Shown: positions 54,901 to 62,960, counted from the first letter of the stretch. The stretch: DNA of 64,000 nucleotides from Fulvimarina pelagi HTCC2506 (GCF_000153705.1 NZ_DS022272.1:3391191-3455190); one strand, 5' to 3'. A program made the numbers and translations. The notes: generated from the letters alone by a model not told the origin.

Positions 54901-55396
54901 CGGTCTCGCACCACGAGCGTTCCGCGCTCTCCGCGATGCAGTTAGCAATCGGCAAATCCGCGACTTCGCTTGGCACGCTCCCGTTCACGTTGCCACCGAA
55001 CCCGGGCGCGGATCTTAAGTTCAGCGCGACGCCATTGGGGTGGGCCGCGCGGCCTTCACCCAGCGATGCTGGCGTCTCGAAGCAGCATCCGACGTAGCCA
55101 GAGTGAACCCAACCGGTCACTCCAACGTTGGCGGTATTTGCAACGCGGACCTGCATCCACGGGCCAGATCGGCCGCCGTTGGCATGCATTAACGTCGTTG
55201 GCCCAAGCTTTGCGAGCCTATGCCCGGCACGTGTGCTCGGATGACTCCTCAGCGCAACGAAGTTGTCGCCTTTTAAATCGACACCCTGAACATAGTGGTA
55301 CTGGTTGGCCAACGCGCCAGCGCTCGGCACAATGACCGAAAGCGCGCCTAAGGCAGAGAGAAACGCCGCGCGAATTCTTAAGTATGGCGTTGTCAC
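51983..55396 (-). CDS. giant exported protein with SH3b and peptidoglycan-binding domains
   Basis: About 1137 residues. A hydrophobic signal-like segment (IRAAFLSALGALSVIVPSAG) is near residue 10-30. A first SH3b-like domain is about 30-105 (VALRSHPSTRAG, WVHSGYVG), a second about 115-180 (ALNLRSAPGFGG, RRGWISTRYLAV), and a PG_binding_1 domain about 205-268 (VQDRLHALGYDVGSADGIAG, VSRYQTENGL). A 550-residue unassigned region follows, then a coiled coil about 826-880, and a C-terminal domain starting GIRLGMPFADADRLV. Start uncertain: GTG 55396 fits a signal peptide, while the frame is open to 55519. Likely periplasmic and wall-bound. Function unknown. Confidence 0.8.
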   Translation of the reverse strand: MTTPYLRIRAAFLSALGALSVIVPSAGALANQYHYVQGVDLKGDNFVALRSHPSTRAGHRLAKLGPTTLMHANGGRSGPWMQVRVANTANVGVTGWVHSGYVGCCFETPASLGEGRAAHPNGVALNLRSAPGFGGNVNGSVPSEVADLPIANCIAESAERSWCETVYNGRRGWISTRYLAVSPLVGDPAADQAQRPEPPSAQANRPLNRADIALVQDRLHALGYDVGSADGIAGARTLAGVSRYQTENGLVVTGQLDRALLSHIKGESQTATSSDSAVSAEGEAEPPPSGSDPVQPSMLSGPFWREQQIVSGGRQLRDDRGQPVPSQDQTRQLAEHVLRYVVTTTPELLSDNQFALAALALVPSQARATLLRERGFDADLLKDWKDQQTWEDVRWSERIDEFDRRALVEAMRERGIEEITAASFALPLSVLVICQLQLGEYDFERSGFSIEQSRLGCENIYLNEGGYGAVEWSAGQTRIVAEAKVPIDRLPSFIEVPETDARSFRETLTAGGAGGMSGAVLAVEADLTALREAETSRGAHRLSFDVDVRDVHVMNEASTEPIRTLGAQPLPSAATVAASPTRPPILHPDTLNVLAAAFDLIPIDASTVLQLARARADVEAFPLRFGDDFDDVWPPFFDPAAVGDIARGSSLDESRQAGFASWMRARAETPPDTIVVPTRTATLEHMREDATADGASIFPQMSSGSTEPLERVAQQLDVPAGRLFRISPYLRGQIPGIGEVEVFFLLPDERDAYRVSLPADASLDGRGVETILEARAVDMWKTDDGEGIKVALAIEPVAAHLRLADGDRDVVAEAFYDVTFDEGVAPRLQAAAVLRRQEDAAQQVELEKKVEASRQVARLLADKAAARLAAARERAATADDLDQRADLAGIRLGMPFADADRLVREVVDVGWASEIHLERSRGHNYDPSAPFAFFRAYTDRDGDDHLLLHTSEPGGGHVVAVSRALKVQGAVSKKDVFAQLKEKYGEPAVQDANLETIVWTEHLGSDPADAPGSAVQAPWEAGSALRTGGCNANVRWYGYAPRAMEVMEGQGERDGRLPGDFYLPEINILGGATRGASASGRVYDPQAWESCGPTVIAEIAGSSRGLVLAYALFDLAAYAENYGRKLSISAPAERPRL

Positions 55397-55439
55397 AAAT
55401 GCTGGCCCCCACGTTCGATAGGAGCAGGGATTACAGTCC

Positions 55440-55490
55440 GCCGCGATCGCGATTGCGATGGCGTCTGCGTCTGCGTCTGCGTTCGCGAGT
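55440..55490. repeat. hexamer repeat tract at the 5' end of the giant gene
   Basis: The plus strand reads GCGATC-GCGATT-GCGATG and then GCGTCT repeated three times, followed by a variant. In the upstream extension of the giant ORF it would encode an alternating Ala/Asp/Ile stretch. It argues that the region before GTG 55396 is not true coding sequence, or that it is a slippage-prone tract. Confidence 0.6.
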
Positions 55491-55597
55491 TGAATAGCGC
55501 ACCCGTAACGCAGTCGCAAAGAATAGATGAAAATTCGAAAGAAGCAACCTTGCGGTAACTAACCTAGAGTTCGACGGACTATCCGGAGTTCGTCGGC

Positions 55598-55843
55598 TCA
55601 GCTTCCGGGCGTGTGTGTAGTATGCTTATAAAAGGCTGTTCCCTCGACCATATCGAAGCAATGGTCGGCGTAAGCCCAAACCTGATCTTCTAAGAAAACT
55701 CCTTGAACTTTCCATGTGGGGCGAGGGCTCGAGGTCAGCTTCTTAGCTTGAACGATCCAGACCTGCCGTCGGCTTCCGGCCCGCTGAGGCCGGAAGCCGA
55801 CGGGCTGGAGAACGTCACCTTTCGAAGCGAGCGAGGAGCTCAC
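55598..55843 (-). CDS. uncertain small hypothetical protein
   Basis: An 81-residue frame starting at GTG 55843. The second half is protein-like (VWIVQAKKLTSSPRPTWKVQ, GVFLEDQVWAYADHCF), which suggests a small soluble protein. However, a 15-bp perfect inverted repeat lies within the frame and no ribosome site precedes the start. It may instead be a noncoding region containing a hairpin. No family recognised. Confidence 0.35.
   Translation of the reverse strand: MSSSLASKGDVLQPVGFRPQRAGSRRQVWIVQAKKLTSSPRPTWKVQGVFLEDQVWAYADHCFDMVEGTAFYKHTTHTPGS
55766..55803. repeat. 15-bp perfect inverted repeat
   Basis: CCGTCGGCTTCCGGC (55766-55780) and GCCGGAAGCCGACGG (55789-55803) pair perfectly around an 8-nt loop. 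This is the strongest hairpin noted in the window. No T-run follows in either direction. Confidence 0.85.
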
Positions 55844-56016
55844 TGAATGGCGATGATGAGTAAAAGACAGCCGACTTTTTCGAGATGTAAATAAAAATAA
55901 CTATTCAGACAAGCGCAAACGCGCCATCTCCATGAATGTATCCAGAAGAACACCTCGGAAAGTCGCATAAAAGCTTTATGATACTATCCAGACGGTGCTC
56001 TTCTATTGACGCATCA

Positions 56017-56349
56017 TCAGGCTGCCATCTTCCGACAACTTTCGGCCGATTGTCTGCACGCTGCGACGCAGTCGTCCATATCGCCGACCCGTTCGCACTC
56101 TTTTGCACATTCCTCGCAGATCTCGGCACAAACCGCACAAACGCTGGGCGCATGCTTCGATCCGATGACCATAAGGTGAGAGGCCGTGCGGCAGATTTCG
56201 GCGCAGGCATGCATGTGAGTAAGGTGCTGTTCCTCAGCATGCTTGCCACCCATTCGAAGGCAATGACCAGTCGCCATTGACAGGCAGGAGCGATAGCAGG
56301 CGAGGCAGTCGTCGATACAGGATTGCATCTCTGAAGAGGCGTTGCTCAC
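56017..56349 (-). CDS. Cys-rich four-helix copper-binding protein (DUF326, Csp-like)
   Basis: A 110-residue protein with regularly spaced cysteines: CIDDCLACYRSC, HACAEICRTAS, CAVCAEICEECAKECE, CVAACRQSAESC. This is the pattern of DUF326/Csp four-helix bundles that store Cu(I) in their core. No export signal is present, as in cytosolic Csp3. The GTG at 56349 has AGGAG 7 bp before it, better than ATG 56328. It stands apart from its neighbours by about 130 bp on the downstream side. Confidence 0.9.
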   Translation of the reverse strand: MSNASSEMQSCIDDCLACYRSCLSMATGHCLRMGGKHAEEQHLTHMHACAEICRTASHLMVIGSKHAPSVCAVCAEICEECAKECERVGDMDDCVAACRQSAESCRKMAA

Positions 56350-56482
56350 GGTAATTCTCCTGTTGCCGCAGATTGAAACATGCGAGACGGAGAGCGGCAG
56401 AAGAACCGTCTCGGTATTGACACTTGATAACAAGCTCGAATGCCCACGAATTCGCGGCTGCAATGGCGCCGTAAACATTGGG

Positions 56483-57265
56483 TCAGTCCGCTTTTTTCGG
56501 CTTGGCTAGATGCCGGTGCATTTCTGCCAGAAGGGTATCAGGAACAATGCCTGCAAAGGCGGTCTGCACCTTGTTCATGAGACCGCTCGCGACCTCGGCG
56601 TTGCCGTCTTTCATAGCCTCGTACCCCGATCTCGCCACCATCGCGGGATCGTCCTTCATCTCGCTGGAGCCCATCGGGCTGTCTTCCATGTCCCCTCTCT
56701 TGAACACCTCCGTTTCGGTCGGTCCCGGTGCGAGGCAGGTCACGGTGACGTTCGTATCTTTCAGTTCGTTTCGCAGCGCGTAGGAAAAGCTTTCGAGGAA
56801 GGCCTTAGTCCCATTGTAGACCGCCATGAACGGACCGGGAATGCGCCCGGCGATCGATCCGGTGATGAGAATGCGTCCCTGGTCGCGAGCGCGCATGCGG
56901 TTGCCGACCTTGTGGATCAGCGATAGCGTTCCGGAGATGTTGAGATCGACGAGGTTTCGCCAGTCGTCCAGCCTCTGATCTAGAAACCCGCCGCCGAGGG
57001 TTCGCCCTGCGTTCGCGAGCAGAGCGTCGACGTCGCGGTCTCCGATCTTGTCCCAGAGCGCAGCGACGCCGTCTTCCGTCGACAGATCGGCTTTCACGGC
57101 TTCCACTTTCGTGCCGAGGCGACCGAGTTTGTCGGCCGCCTCGTAGATTTCTTCTTCATGCGCGCAGACGATCAGGTCGTACCCGTCCTCGGCGCAGCAT
57201 TTGGCGAGTTCGTAGCCGATGCCGGTGGAGGCTCCGGTCACGACCGCGAGTGGTGCGGCGGTCAT
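56483..57265 (-). CDS. short-chain dehydrogenase/reductase
   Basis: A 260-residue SDR. Cofactor motif VVTGASTGIGYEL is at 8-20, ANAG near 88, catalytic Ser in ITGSIAG and Tyr-Lys in YNGTK. It is of the classical type that follows DltE-like SDRs. It lies 13 bp after the zinc alcohol dehydrogenase and is probably the last gene of a minus-strand stress unit. Substrate unknown. Confidence 0.9.
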   Translation of the reverse strand: MTAAPLAVVTGASTGIGYELAKCCAEDGYDLIVCAHEEEIYEAADKLGRLGTKVEAVKADLSTEDGVAALWDKIGDRDVDALLANAGRTLGGGFLDQRLDDWRNLVDLNISGTLSLIHKVGNRMRARDQGRILITGSIAGRIPGPFMAVYNGTKAFLESFSYALRNELKDTNVTVTCLAPGPTETEVFKRGDMEDSPMGSSEMKDDPAMVARSGYEAMKDGNAEVASGLMNKVQTAFAGIVPDTLLAEMHRHLAKPKKAD

Positions 57266-57278
57266 CGGTTCCGTCTCC

Positions 57279-58472
57279 TCAGACGCCTGGCTTCAGGACG
57301 ACCTTCGTCCAGTCGTTCTGGTTGTCCTTGAAGTTCTTGTAGCCCTTCGGCGCCTCCTCCAGCGGCAGGCGGTGGCTGATCATAAAGGTCGTGTCGATCT
57401 TGTCTTCCTCGATCAGCCGGAGAAGCTGATTGAGGTAGCGTTGCACATGAGTTTGCCCGCTCTTGATTTGGATGCCCTTTTCCATGAGCGCGCCAAGGGG
57501 GAACTTGTCGACGAAGCCGCCGTAAACGCCGGGCATCGACAGACGCCCACCCTTCCGGCAGGCGAAGATCGCCTCGCGCAACGCGCCGCCGCGATCGGCT
57601 CCAATACCAACTTTCTGCTTGATCGTGTCGGCTAGATTGAAGGCCTGCGCTTGATCGCCGAGAGAGAAACCGTGCGACTCCATGCCGACCGCGTCGATAA
57701 CCGCATCCGGGCCGATGCCGCCGGTCATTTCCATCAGCGCTTCGGTGACGTTGGTCTGCTTGAAGTCGATCACTTGAGCGCCTGCCTGACGCGCAAGCTC
57801 GAGACGGCGGGAATAGTGATCGATAGCGATGACACGGTCGGCACCCATCAGGAGCGCGCTCTGAATGCAGAAGAGGCCGACAGGACCGCAGCCCCAGACG
57901 GCGACTGTGTCACCTTCCTCGATATCGGCGTTGTCCGCCGCCATCCAGCCGGTCGGCAGAATGTCGGAGAGGAACAGCACCTTGTCGTCATCCAGATGGT
58001 CCGGCACCACGATTGGGCCGACATCGGAGTATGGGACTCGGACGTATTCGGCCTGGCCTCCGGAAAAGCCGCCTGTGAGATGGGAATAGCCGAACAGGCC
58101 GCCAACGGCATGCCCGTAAAGCTGCTCAGTCATGTCCTGCTTCTCGGCCGGATTGGCATTGTCACAGGCCGAGAATTGCTGCTTCTCGCAGAAATAGCAT
58201 TTGCCGCAGGAGATGGTGAACGGCACCACCACCCGCTGCCCTTTCTTAAGCGTACTCTTCGGGCCAGTTTCGACGACTTCACCCATGAACTCATGGCCGA
58301 GGATGTCGCCATTGAGCGTCCCCGGGATAACGCCATCATAAAGGTGGAGATCGGAACCGCAGATCGCCGTCGAGGTGATCTTGATAACAGCATCGCGTGG
58401 ATTGATAATTTCTGGATCTGGCACGGTGTCGACGCGAACGTCCTTGGTGCCGTGATAGGTCAGGGCGCGCAT
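57279..58472 (-). CDS. zinc-dependent alcohol dehydrogenase (formaldehyde-dehydrogenase-like)
   Basis: A 397-residue MDR enzyme. The catalytic zinc site is AICGSDLH, then GHEFMGEV, the structural zinc lobe [15 protein letters not shown], and the Rossmann motif [12 protein letters not shown]. The family includes glutathione-independent formaldehyde dehydrogenase-like proteins. It is a paralogue of the gene at 60913-62139. It lies between the SRPBCC gene and the SDR, all in one direction with small gaps. Confidence 0.92.
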   Translation of the reverse strand: MRALTYHGTKDVRVDTVPDPEIINPRDAVIKITSTAICGSDLHLYDGVIPGTLNGDILGHEFMGEVVETGPKSTLKKGQRVVVPFTISCGKCYFCEKQQFSACDNANPAEKQDMTEQLYGHAVGGLFGYSHLTGGFSGGQAEYVRVPYSDVGPIVVPDHLDDDKVLFLSDILPTGWMAADNADIEEGDTVAVWGCGPVGLFCIQSALLMGADRVIAIDHYSRRLELARQAGAQVIDFKQTNVTEALMEMTGGIGPDAVIDAVGMESHGFSLGDQAQAFNLADTIKQKVGIGADRGGALREAIFACRKGGRLSMPGVYGGFVDKFPLGALMEKGIQIKSGQTHVQRYLNQLLRLIEEDKIDTTFMISHRLPLEEAPKGYKNFKDNQNDWTKVVLKPGV

Positions 58473-58483
58473 GGGTCATCTCC

Positions 58484-59152
58484 TTACGACTGGCGACGGG
58501 TTCGCCACGAGGTCGAGACCTCGCCGGCTTCCATTAGCATTTTGAACCGTTTCAGATCGTGTCGGGCCTGCACATGAGGCTCACGGCGGAAGAGATCGGC
58601 AATAGCTCGGCCGACGGCGCCGCCAGGCGGCTTATATTCGATGAGCGCGTCAACATAGGTGCCACGACCAGCGGGAGCGTCGCGAAAATCTATCGTGCCC
58701 TTAGTTTCAATTTGAGATTGGGGCGTCGACTTCCAAGCCAGACGTTCATTGCGCAGATCCTCGACTACCTCGACTTCCGCAGTCACGGTTTGTCCCGCGG
58801 GTGCCGCGATCGTCCAAGTTGAGACGTCGCCGTTCACTTCGACGGCGCGGATGTTCTCCATGAACTGGGGGAACAATTCGAAGTCGCGCCAGAAGTCGTA
58901 GAGCTCTGCGCGAGGGCGGTTGATGAGAACGCTCTTGCCCACAAAGGCTGGAGAGCCTGCCCGCTCGCGTGACAAACGGCGGGGCGCGTCGTCCTCCAGT
59001 TCGCGGCGGCGTTGAGCGGGGGAATTTCCAAAGAGAGGTTTTGCCGCAAAGGCCAGAAGCGCGATCGCGGTGCCAGCGGCTGCAAAGAGTGCTAGCCGGG
59101 GAAGCGGGTCGGGGCCCCGATAGCCACGCACTTCGATCGGATGTCTCGACAT
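58484..59152 (-). CDS. SRPBCC-fold membrane-anchored protein (cyclase/dehydrase-like)
   Basis: A 222-residue protein with an N-terminal hydrophobic helix (LPRLALFAAAGTAIALLAFA) and an SRPBCC/polyketide cyclase-like domain (about 68-205: VLINRPRAELYDFWRDFELF, PQFMENIRAVEV, TWTIAAPAG). Such proteins bind hydrophobic ligands; in Hyphomicrobiales they are frequent in stress clusters. GAGG precedes the ATG at 59152. Followed closely by the zinc dehydrogenase. Confidence 0.87.
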   Translation of the reverse strand: MSRHPIEVRGYRGPDPLPRLALFAAAGTAIALLAFAAKPLFGNSPAQRRRELEDDAPRRLSRERAGSPAFVGKSVLINRPRAELYDFWRDFELFPQFMENIRAVEVNGDVSTWTIAAPAGQTVTAEVEVVEDLRNERLAWKSTPQSQIETKGTIDFRDAPAGRGTYVDALIEYKPPGGAVGRAIADLFRREPHVQARHDLKRFKMLMEAGEVSTSWRTRRQS

Positions 59153-59271
59153 GGAGCTACCTCGTTGAATTGAGAAGGAAAACGGGCGGAATTGGTTTGA
59201 AAAAGCGATGCCGCGAGATTGCCGCCGCGCAGCTGACAAGGCTCCGCGCAGCGGCGTCGACGCTAGGCTTT

Positions 59272-60096
59272 CTAGATCTGCTCGGTTTGAGCGCCGGAGT
59301 TCGGCCGGGCCTTGCCGAGATCAGGTTCCTGCCCTTCAGGGGCTGGCTGGTCCACAACGTGGAACTCGGCGCGACCGTCAAGCGAGGGTCCTGACGACCA
59401 ACGACCTTCTGGCGCCTTCTTGTCGAGAAGCGTGTTGAGGTAATAGTAGGAATGCTTCATCGCCTCGTGATCCTCCGGCGTCGAATTGGGGATCGGCAGC
59501 GCTGCAGCCATGCCGCCCAGTTCCTCGATCACCGCGAGCCATTGCTGCTGATGATAGGTGTCGCGGGCGATCAGGAAGGAGAGCATGTCCTTCATGCCGC
59601 TGTCGGACGTCCAGTTGTAGAGGCGCGAGGCAAGCACGCGGCCGCCGGCTTCTGCGGTGGCGTTGGCCAGCATGTCCGCCCCGATATTGCCGGTCGCGTA
59701 AATATGGCTCATGTCGAAGGGAACGCCGTTCGAGTTCACCGGCATTGCCGAGAGACCCGATGAGAGAAGGTGGCGCGGATTGGCGCCGCCGAGGATTGCG
59801 TTCACCACCGGATCCTTCGCGGCCTCTTCCTGAGCGGTCACCGGGGCGCCTTCGAGGTTGAGGGCGACCGCATGGCCGAGAAACTCGATATGCGAAAGTT
59901 CCTCGGTCGCTGTCGAGATGAGCAGATCGCGGATGCGGCTGTCGCCTCGTGCACCCATTGCCTGAAAAAAGTACTGCATGGCAACGCGGATCTCGCCTTC
60001 GATGCCGCCGATCGCCTGCTGGAGAAGCTTGGCGAACTGCGGATCGGGCGTGTCGACTTTCACGGTGTACTGAAGCTTTGAGGAATGATGGAACAT
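59272..60096 (-). CDS. manganese catalase
   Basis: A 274-residue non-haem catalase with a four-helix core and di-Mn ligands: Glu in IEGEIRVAMQYFFQAMG, EELSHIEFLGH, and the second pair in RDTYHQQQW. The insert LGGANPRHLLSSGLSAMP is typical of the family. It decomposes hydrogen peroxide in the cytosol. The ATG at 60096 starts MFHHSSKLQY, a family-like beginning. The C-terminal 60 residues are polar, as in other proteobacterial forms. Confidence 0.93.
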   Translation of the reverse strand: MFHHSSKLQYTVKVDTPDPQFAKLLQQAIGGIEGEIRVAMQYFFQAMGARGDSRIRDLLISTATEELSHIEFLGHAVALNLEGAPVTAQEEAAKDPVVNAILGGANPRHLLSSGLSAMPVNSNGVPFDMSHIYATGNIGADMLANATAEAGGRVLASRLYNWTSDSGMKDMLSFLIARDTYHQQQWLAVIEELGGMAAALPIPNSTPEDHEAMKHSYYYLNTLLDKKAPEGRWSSGPSLDGRAEFHVVDQPAPEGQEPDLGKARPNSGAQTEQI

Positions 60097-60187
60097 GATG
60101 GTCTCCGAAGAAGTAGGGGAGCAATGCGTTTGCGCGCGCGAGATCCCTCGCAAGCAAGAGGAGGGCAATCGGCTTGTATGGTGAAGC

Positions 60188-60207
60188 GCGGGCGGGTAGC
60201 CGCCCGC
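60188..60207. repeat. short GC-rich hairpin
   Basis: GCGGGCGG-GTAG-CCGCCCGC is an 8-bp perfect stem with a tetraloop, between the ferritin-like gene and the Mn-catalase gene on the minus strand. It could terminate or attenuate transcription from the ferritin-like gene, but no T-run follows. Confidence 0.55.
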
Positions 60208-60229
60208 AGATAAGACCCGATCCGGTGGA

Positions 60230-60679
60230 TCAGACGCTCTGGGCCATTCGGTTCATCCAGGTGCGATGGCGCTCTTCGTCTGCGAGCGCCTTGGCGAAGA
60301 AATCCTTGGAGCGCTGATCGGCGTCGGCGTGACGGTTTGCCCGCTCGTATGCCTCGACCGTATCGTCCTCGTTGGTCTTCATTGCTTTGAGAATGGCCGA
60401 GTCGCCCATGAGGTTGGCAAGAGCGATCTTGCCGGTCGTCAGCCACTCCTTGGCATCGCCATGCTGCGGCGTCTCGATCGACAGGTCTCGTGCCATGAAA
60501 TCCAGCATGTCGAGATGCTGCTTATGGTCTTCCCGAAACTCGGCGACCTGTTCTCTCAACGCGCTGTCGGAAAGCTTCTCGATCGTCGAATCGTAAGCGG
60601 CGATTGCATCGCGCTCCAGCCGGATGAGGTCTGTGACCAAACCTTCGATATCACCTTCGCGCCCAACCAATGTGGCCAT
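60230..60679 (-). CDS. ferritin-like stress protein
   Basis: A 149-residue four-helix protein with Glu/His-rich helices (LIRLERDAIAAYDSTIEKL, FREDHKQHLDMLDFMARDL, KTNEDDTVEAYERANRHAD, EERHRTWMNRMA). Helix 1 and helix 4 each supply E-x-x-H-type residues, consistent with a di-iron or rubrerythrin-related fold. Paired with Mn-catalase on the same strand, it probably protects against oxidants or stores metal. Start ATG 60679; the earlier in-frame start covers a palindrome and is unlikely. Confidence 0.82.
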   Translation of the reverse strand: MATLVGREGDIEGLVTDLIRLERDAIAAYDSTIEKLSDSALREQVAEFREDHKQHLDMLDFMARDLSIETPQHGDAKEWLTTGKIALANLMGDSAILKAMKTNEDDTVEAYERANRHADADQRSKDFFAKALADEERHRTWMNRMAQSV

Positions 60680-60737
60680 GATAATAACCCTATCTGCGTT
60701 TTGTTGAAGCTGTCGGGATAAATAAATCGCTGGCAAT

Positions 60738-60757
60738 GCGTTCCAAAATTGGAACGC
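60738..60757. promoter_or_regulatory. 20-bp palindrome upstream of the ferritin-like gene
   Basis: GCGTTCCAA-AA-TTGGAACGC has 9-bp perfect arms and a 2-bp centre, 59 bp before the ATG. Each strand carries GGAAC, the -35 core of alphaproteobacterial EcfG promoters, but no good -10 follows at the right spacing. More likely a repressor site. Confidence 0.55.
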
Positions 60758-60912
60758 CAACTTCGTTGTTGTGCTAAGTACTTTTTGAATGCTTGGCTAA
60801 ACGATATGCTGATAAGATTAAACCAGTTTATAGACTTGCCGACTTACAGTTATGTCGGCCAGGAAACTCAATGAACGTGGTCCGGTTGCAACCCGCGCCT
60901 CGTTCGAGAATC

Positions 60913-62139
60913 TCAGACCGCGGTCGGATCGAGTTCCACCTTGATCCAGCCTTTCTGCTGATCGTCAAAGGTCTCATAAGCCTTCAGCACGTCCCGCATC
61001 GGTTCTTCCTCGGTCAGGATGGCCTCCGGTTTCAGCCCGCCCCTCCGGACCAATTCGACGAGGTGCTGCACATATTTCTTGTGATTGGCGTTGCCCATGC
61101 GCATCGTGATGTTCTTGTTCATGGCCGTACCGATTGGAAAGAACGGATCGGATTGCGGGTAGACGCCGATAATCGAAAGCGTACCGGCTTTCGCGAGAGA
61201 CTGGACCGCCCATTCGAGGGATAGCGATGGTGCGTCTCCGGCGGCGTATTGTACGGCGTGGGTATCGGCACTTTCTTCCGCCAAATGCTTTACCTGCATC
61301 GCGTAGAAGTCGGATCGTTTATCGACCATCTCCTTCATCGGTCCCTTGGTCGGCTTGAACGCGTCGACTCCGACCGCGTCGATCGCTCGATCCGGGCCGA
61401 TCCCACCAGTGAGATCCCGAACCGCCTCGATTGGGTTCTCCTCCTCGAAGTTGATGGTCTCGGCACCAAGCCTGCGTGCCATGTCGAGCCGGTCTGTGCG
61501 TCGATCGACGGCGATCACTCGCTGGGCTCCGTAATGCCATGCGCCGAGAATGGTGAAGAGGCCCACTGGGCCGCAACCCATGACGAGGACGGTCTTGCCG
61601 TCGCCGGCCTGAATGTCGGCGATATCGGCACCGAACCAGGCAGTAGACGCAATATCAGACAAACAGATCGCCTGATGGTCCGATATTTCGGGATGCAGAG
61701 GGACGAGATTGACGTTCGCGTACGGAATACGCGCATATTGCGCCTGTAGCCCATCGAACGGACCAGTCGGCCCCGGCCCACCATAGAAAGACGTGCCGGC
61801 CAGATGACCATTCGGATTGGCATCGTCGCACTGGGCAGTATACCCGGAGCGGCAGTAGGAACATGTGCCGCAGGCAATTGTGGACGGAATGACAACGCGT
61901 TGTCCGGGCGACAGATTGCGGACGCCGGGTCCGACCTCCTCTACGACGCCGACGCCCTCATGACCGAGGACTGTTCCTTCGACCATGCCAGGCATGGTAC
62001 CTCGCACCATGTGAAGATCAGTTCCACAGATCGCGCTCGAAGTGATGCGGACAATGGCATCGGTCGGCTCTTTGATAGAGGGGTCGGGGACGGTGTCGAG
62101 ACTGATGTCGCGCACACCGTGAAAGACGACTGCCTTCAT
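60913..62139 (-). CDS. zinc-dependent alcohol dehydrogenase (second paralogue)
   Basis: A 408-residue MDR enzyme with AICGTDLHMVRG, GHEGVGVVEEVG, the structural zinc lobe CGTCSYCRSGYTAQC and Rossmann [13 protein letters not shown]. It is collinear with the protein at 57279-58472 and clearly paralogous. It is alone on its transcript; a possible EcfG-type promoter lies 81 bp upstream. Start ATG 62139 begins MKAVVFHGVRDISLDTVPDP, a family N-terminus. Confidence 0.92.
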   Translation of the reverse strand: MKAVVFHGVRDISLDTVPDPSIKEPTDAIVRITSSAICGTDLHMVRGTMPGMVEGTVLGHEGVGVVEEVGPGVRNLSPGQRVVIPSTIACGTCSYCRSGYTAQCDDANPNGHLAGTSFYGGPGPTGPFDGLQAQYARIPYANVNLVPLHPEISDHQAICLSDIASTAWFGADIADIQAGDGKTVLVMGCGPVGLFTILGAWHYGAQRVIAVDRRTDRLDMARRLGAETINFEEENPIEAVRDLTGGIGPDRAIDAVGVDAFKPTKGPMKEMVDKRSDFYAMQVKHLAEESADTHAVQYAAGDAPSLSLEWAVQSLAKAGTLSIIGVYPQSDPFFPIGTAMNKNITMRMGNANHKKYVQHLVELVRRGGLKPEAILTEEEPMRDVLKAYETFDDQQKGWIKVELDPTAV

Positions 62140-62219
62140 GATTGAGGCTCCCTGAGCGAGATTGCGCTAAAGGTCATTCACTCTCTTGGCGCAATGGCGA
62201 GCCGGATGCCTCGTTGCAC

Positions 62220-62244
62220 TACGCGCATCGGAAAAAGCTGTTCC
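62220..62244 (-). promoter_or_regulatory. candidate EcfG (general stress) promoter
   Basis: On the minus strand GGAAC (62244-62240), 16 bp, then CGTA (62223-62220) resembles the EcfG/RpoE2 consensus GGAAC-N16/17-CGTT with one change in the -10. It would give a leader of about 75-80 nt for the zinc dehydrogenase gene. Confidence 0.35.
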
Positions 62245-62485
62245 CGTCTAAAGACTTGGCGACTTTAGCCGCCGTTCTTCGGGACGGAGCTTCCATGGCA
62301 AGTCGATACAAATCCCCGCAATCTCGGCTCTGGCACCGCTGCTCCCATCCTGCAGATTTGCTGTTGTCCTGTGCGAAAATTCGGCTCTGTCGGGTTCCAG
62401 ACGGTTCGTTTCCGTTAACAAAGTTAAATTCGCTGGCCGGATCAGGAGGCTACGGTTCAGGAGATCGTTCAAGTGAGGTTCGGCG

Positions 62486-62686
62486 ATGTTTCTGCAATTC
62501 GAATTGAGCGTGCCCGAAGCGGTTCTTCTCGATCGTCTGTTCCGACACGGGCCCGTTAGGGTCGACACGCTTCCGGTCGCGCAAGGGCTTATTGAAAAGG
62601 ATCTGGCTTGCTGGGCAGACAGCGAAGGTCTGATCGAAATCAGTGAACTCGGCCGAAATTCGGCTTGCATTTACCAGATCAGTTGA
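62486..62686 (+). CDS. small hypothetical protein
   Basis: A 66-residue protein (MFLQFELSVPEAVLLDRLFR ...). The helical pattern LLDRLFRHGPVRVDTLPVAQG with a following strand-like end resembles a winged-helix half, but no family is recognised. GAGG lies 7 bp before the ATG. It is transcribed towards the SDR gene at 62961 but 274 bp away. Confidence 0.5.
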   Translation: MFLQFELSVPEAVLLDRLFRHGPVRVDTLPVAQGLIEKDLACWADSEGLIEISELGRNSACIYQIS

Positions 62687-62960
62687 CGCGACCGAGCCAA
62701 ATGGAAGGGTTGAAATGTAGTTGATAGCAAGACTTGTTCGAGGTTAGCTACGACGAGCATTTTTGCTACGCTTACGTTTAGGTCAACACATATTTTATTT
62801 TTCTTTCAGCTAGTAATCGGCGAAGACAGTACCGCGCTATCCGCAGCCCGCTGTTCGGAACATTCACGTGATCTCGTGTATTTGCTGTCGATACTTCTGC
62901 TCGCCTTATCTGACGATCGAAACCATGCGCTTCATCAATTCCGAATAGAGGAGAACATTC

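Noticed and set aside
51983-55519. Use of the most upstream start for the giant gene
   Set aside because: The first 41 residues include a low-complexity Ala/Asp/Ile tract from hexamer repeats and would bury the signal peptide.
62857-62885. EcfG-type promoter before the general-stress SDR gene
   Set aside because: GGAAC is present at 62857, but no CGTT-like -10 occurs 16-17 bp downstream.
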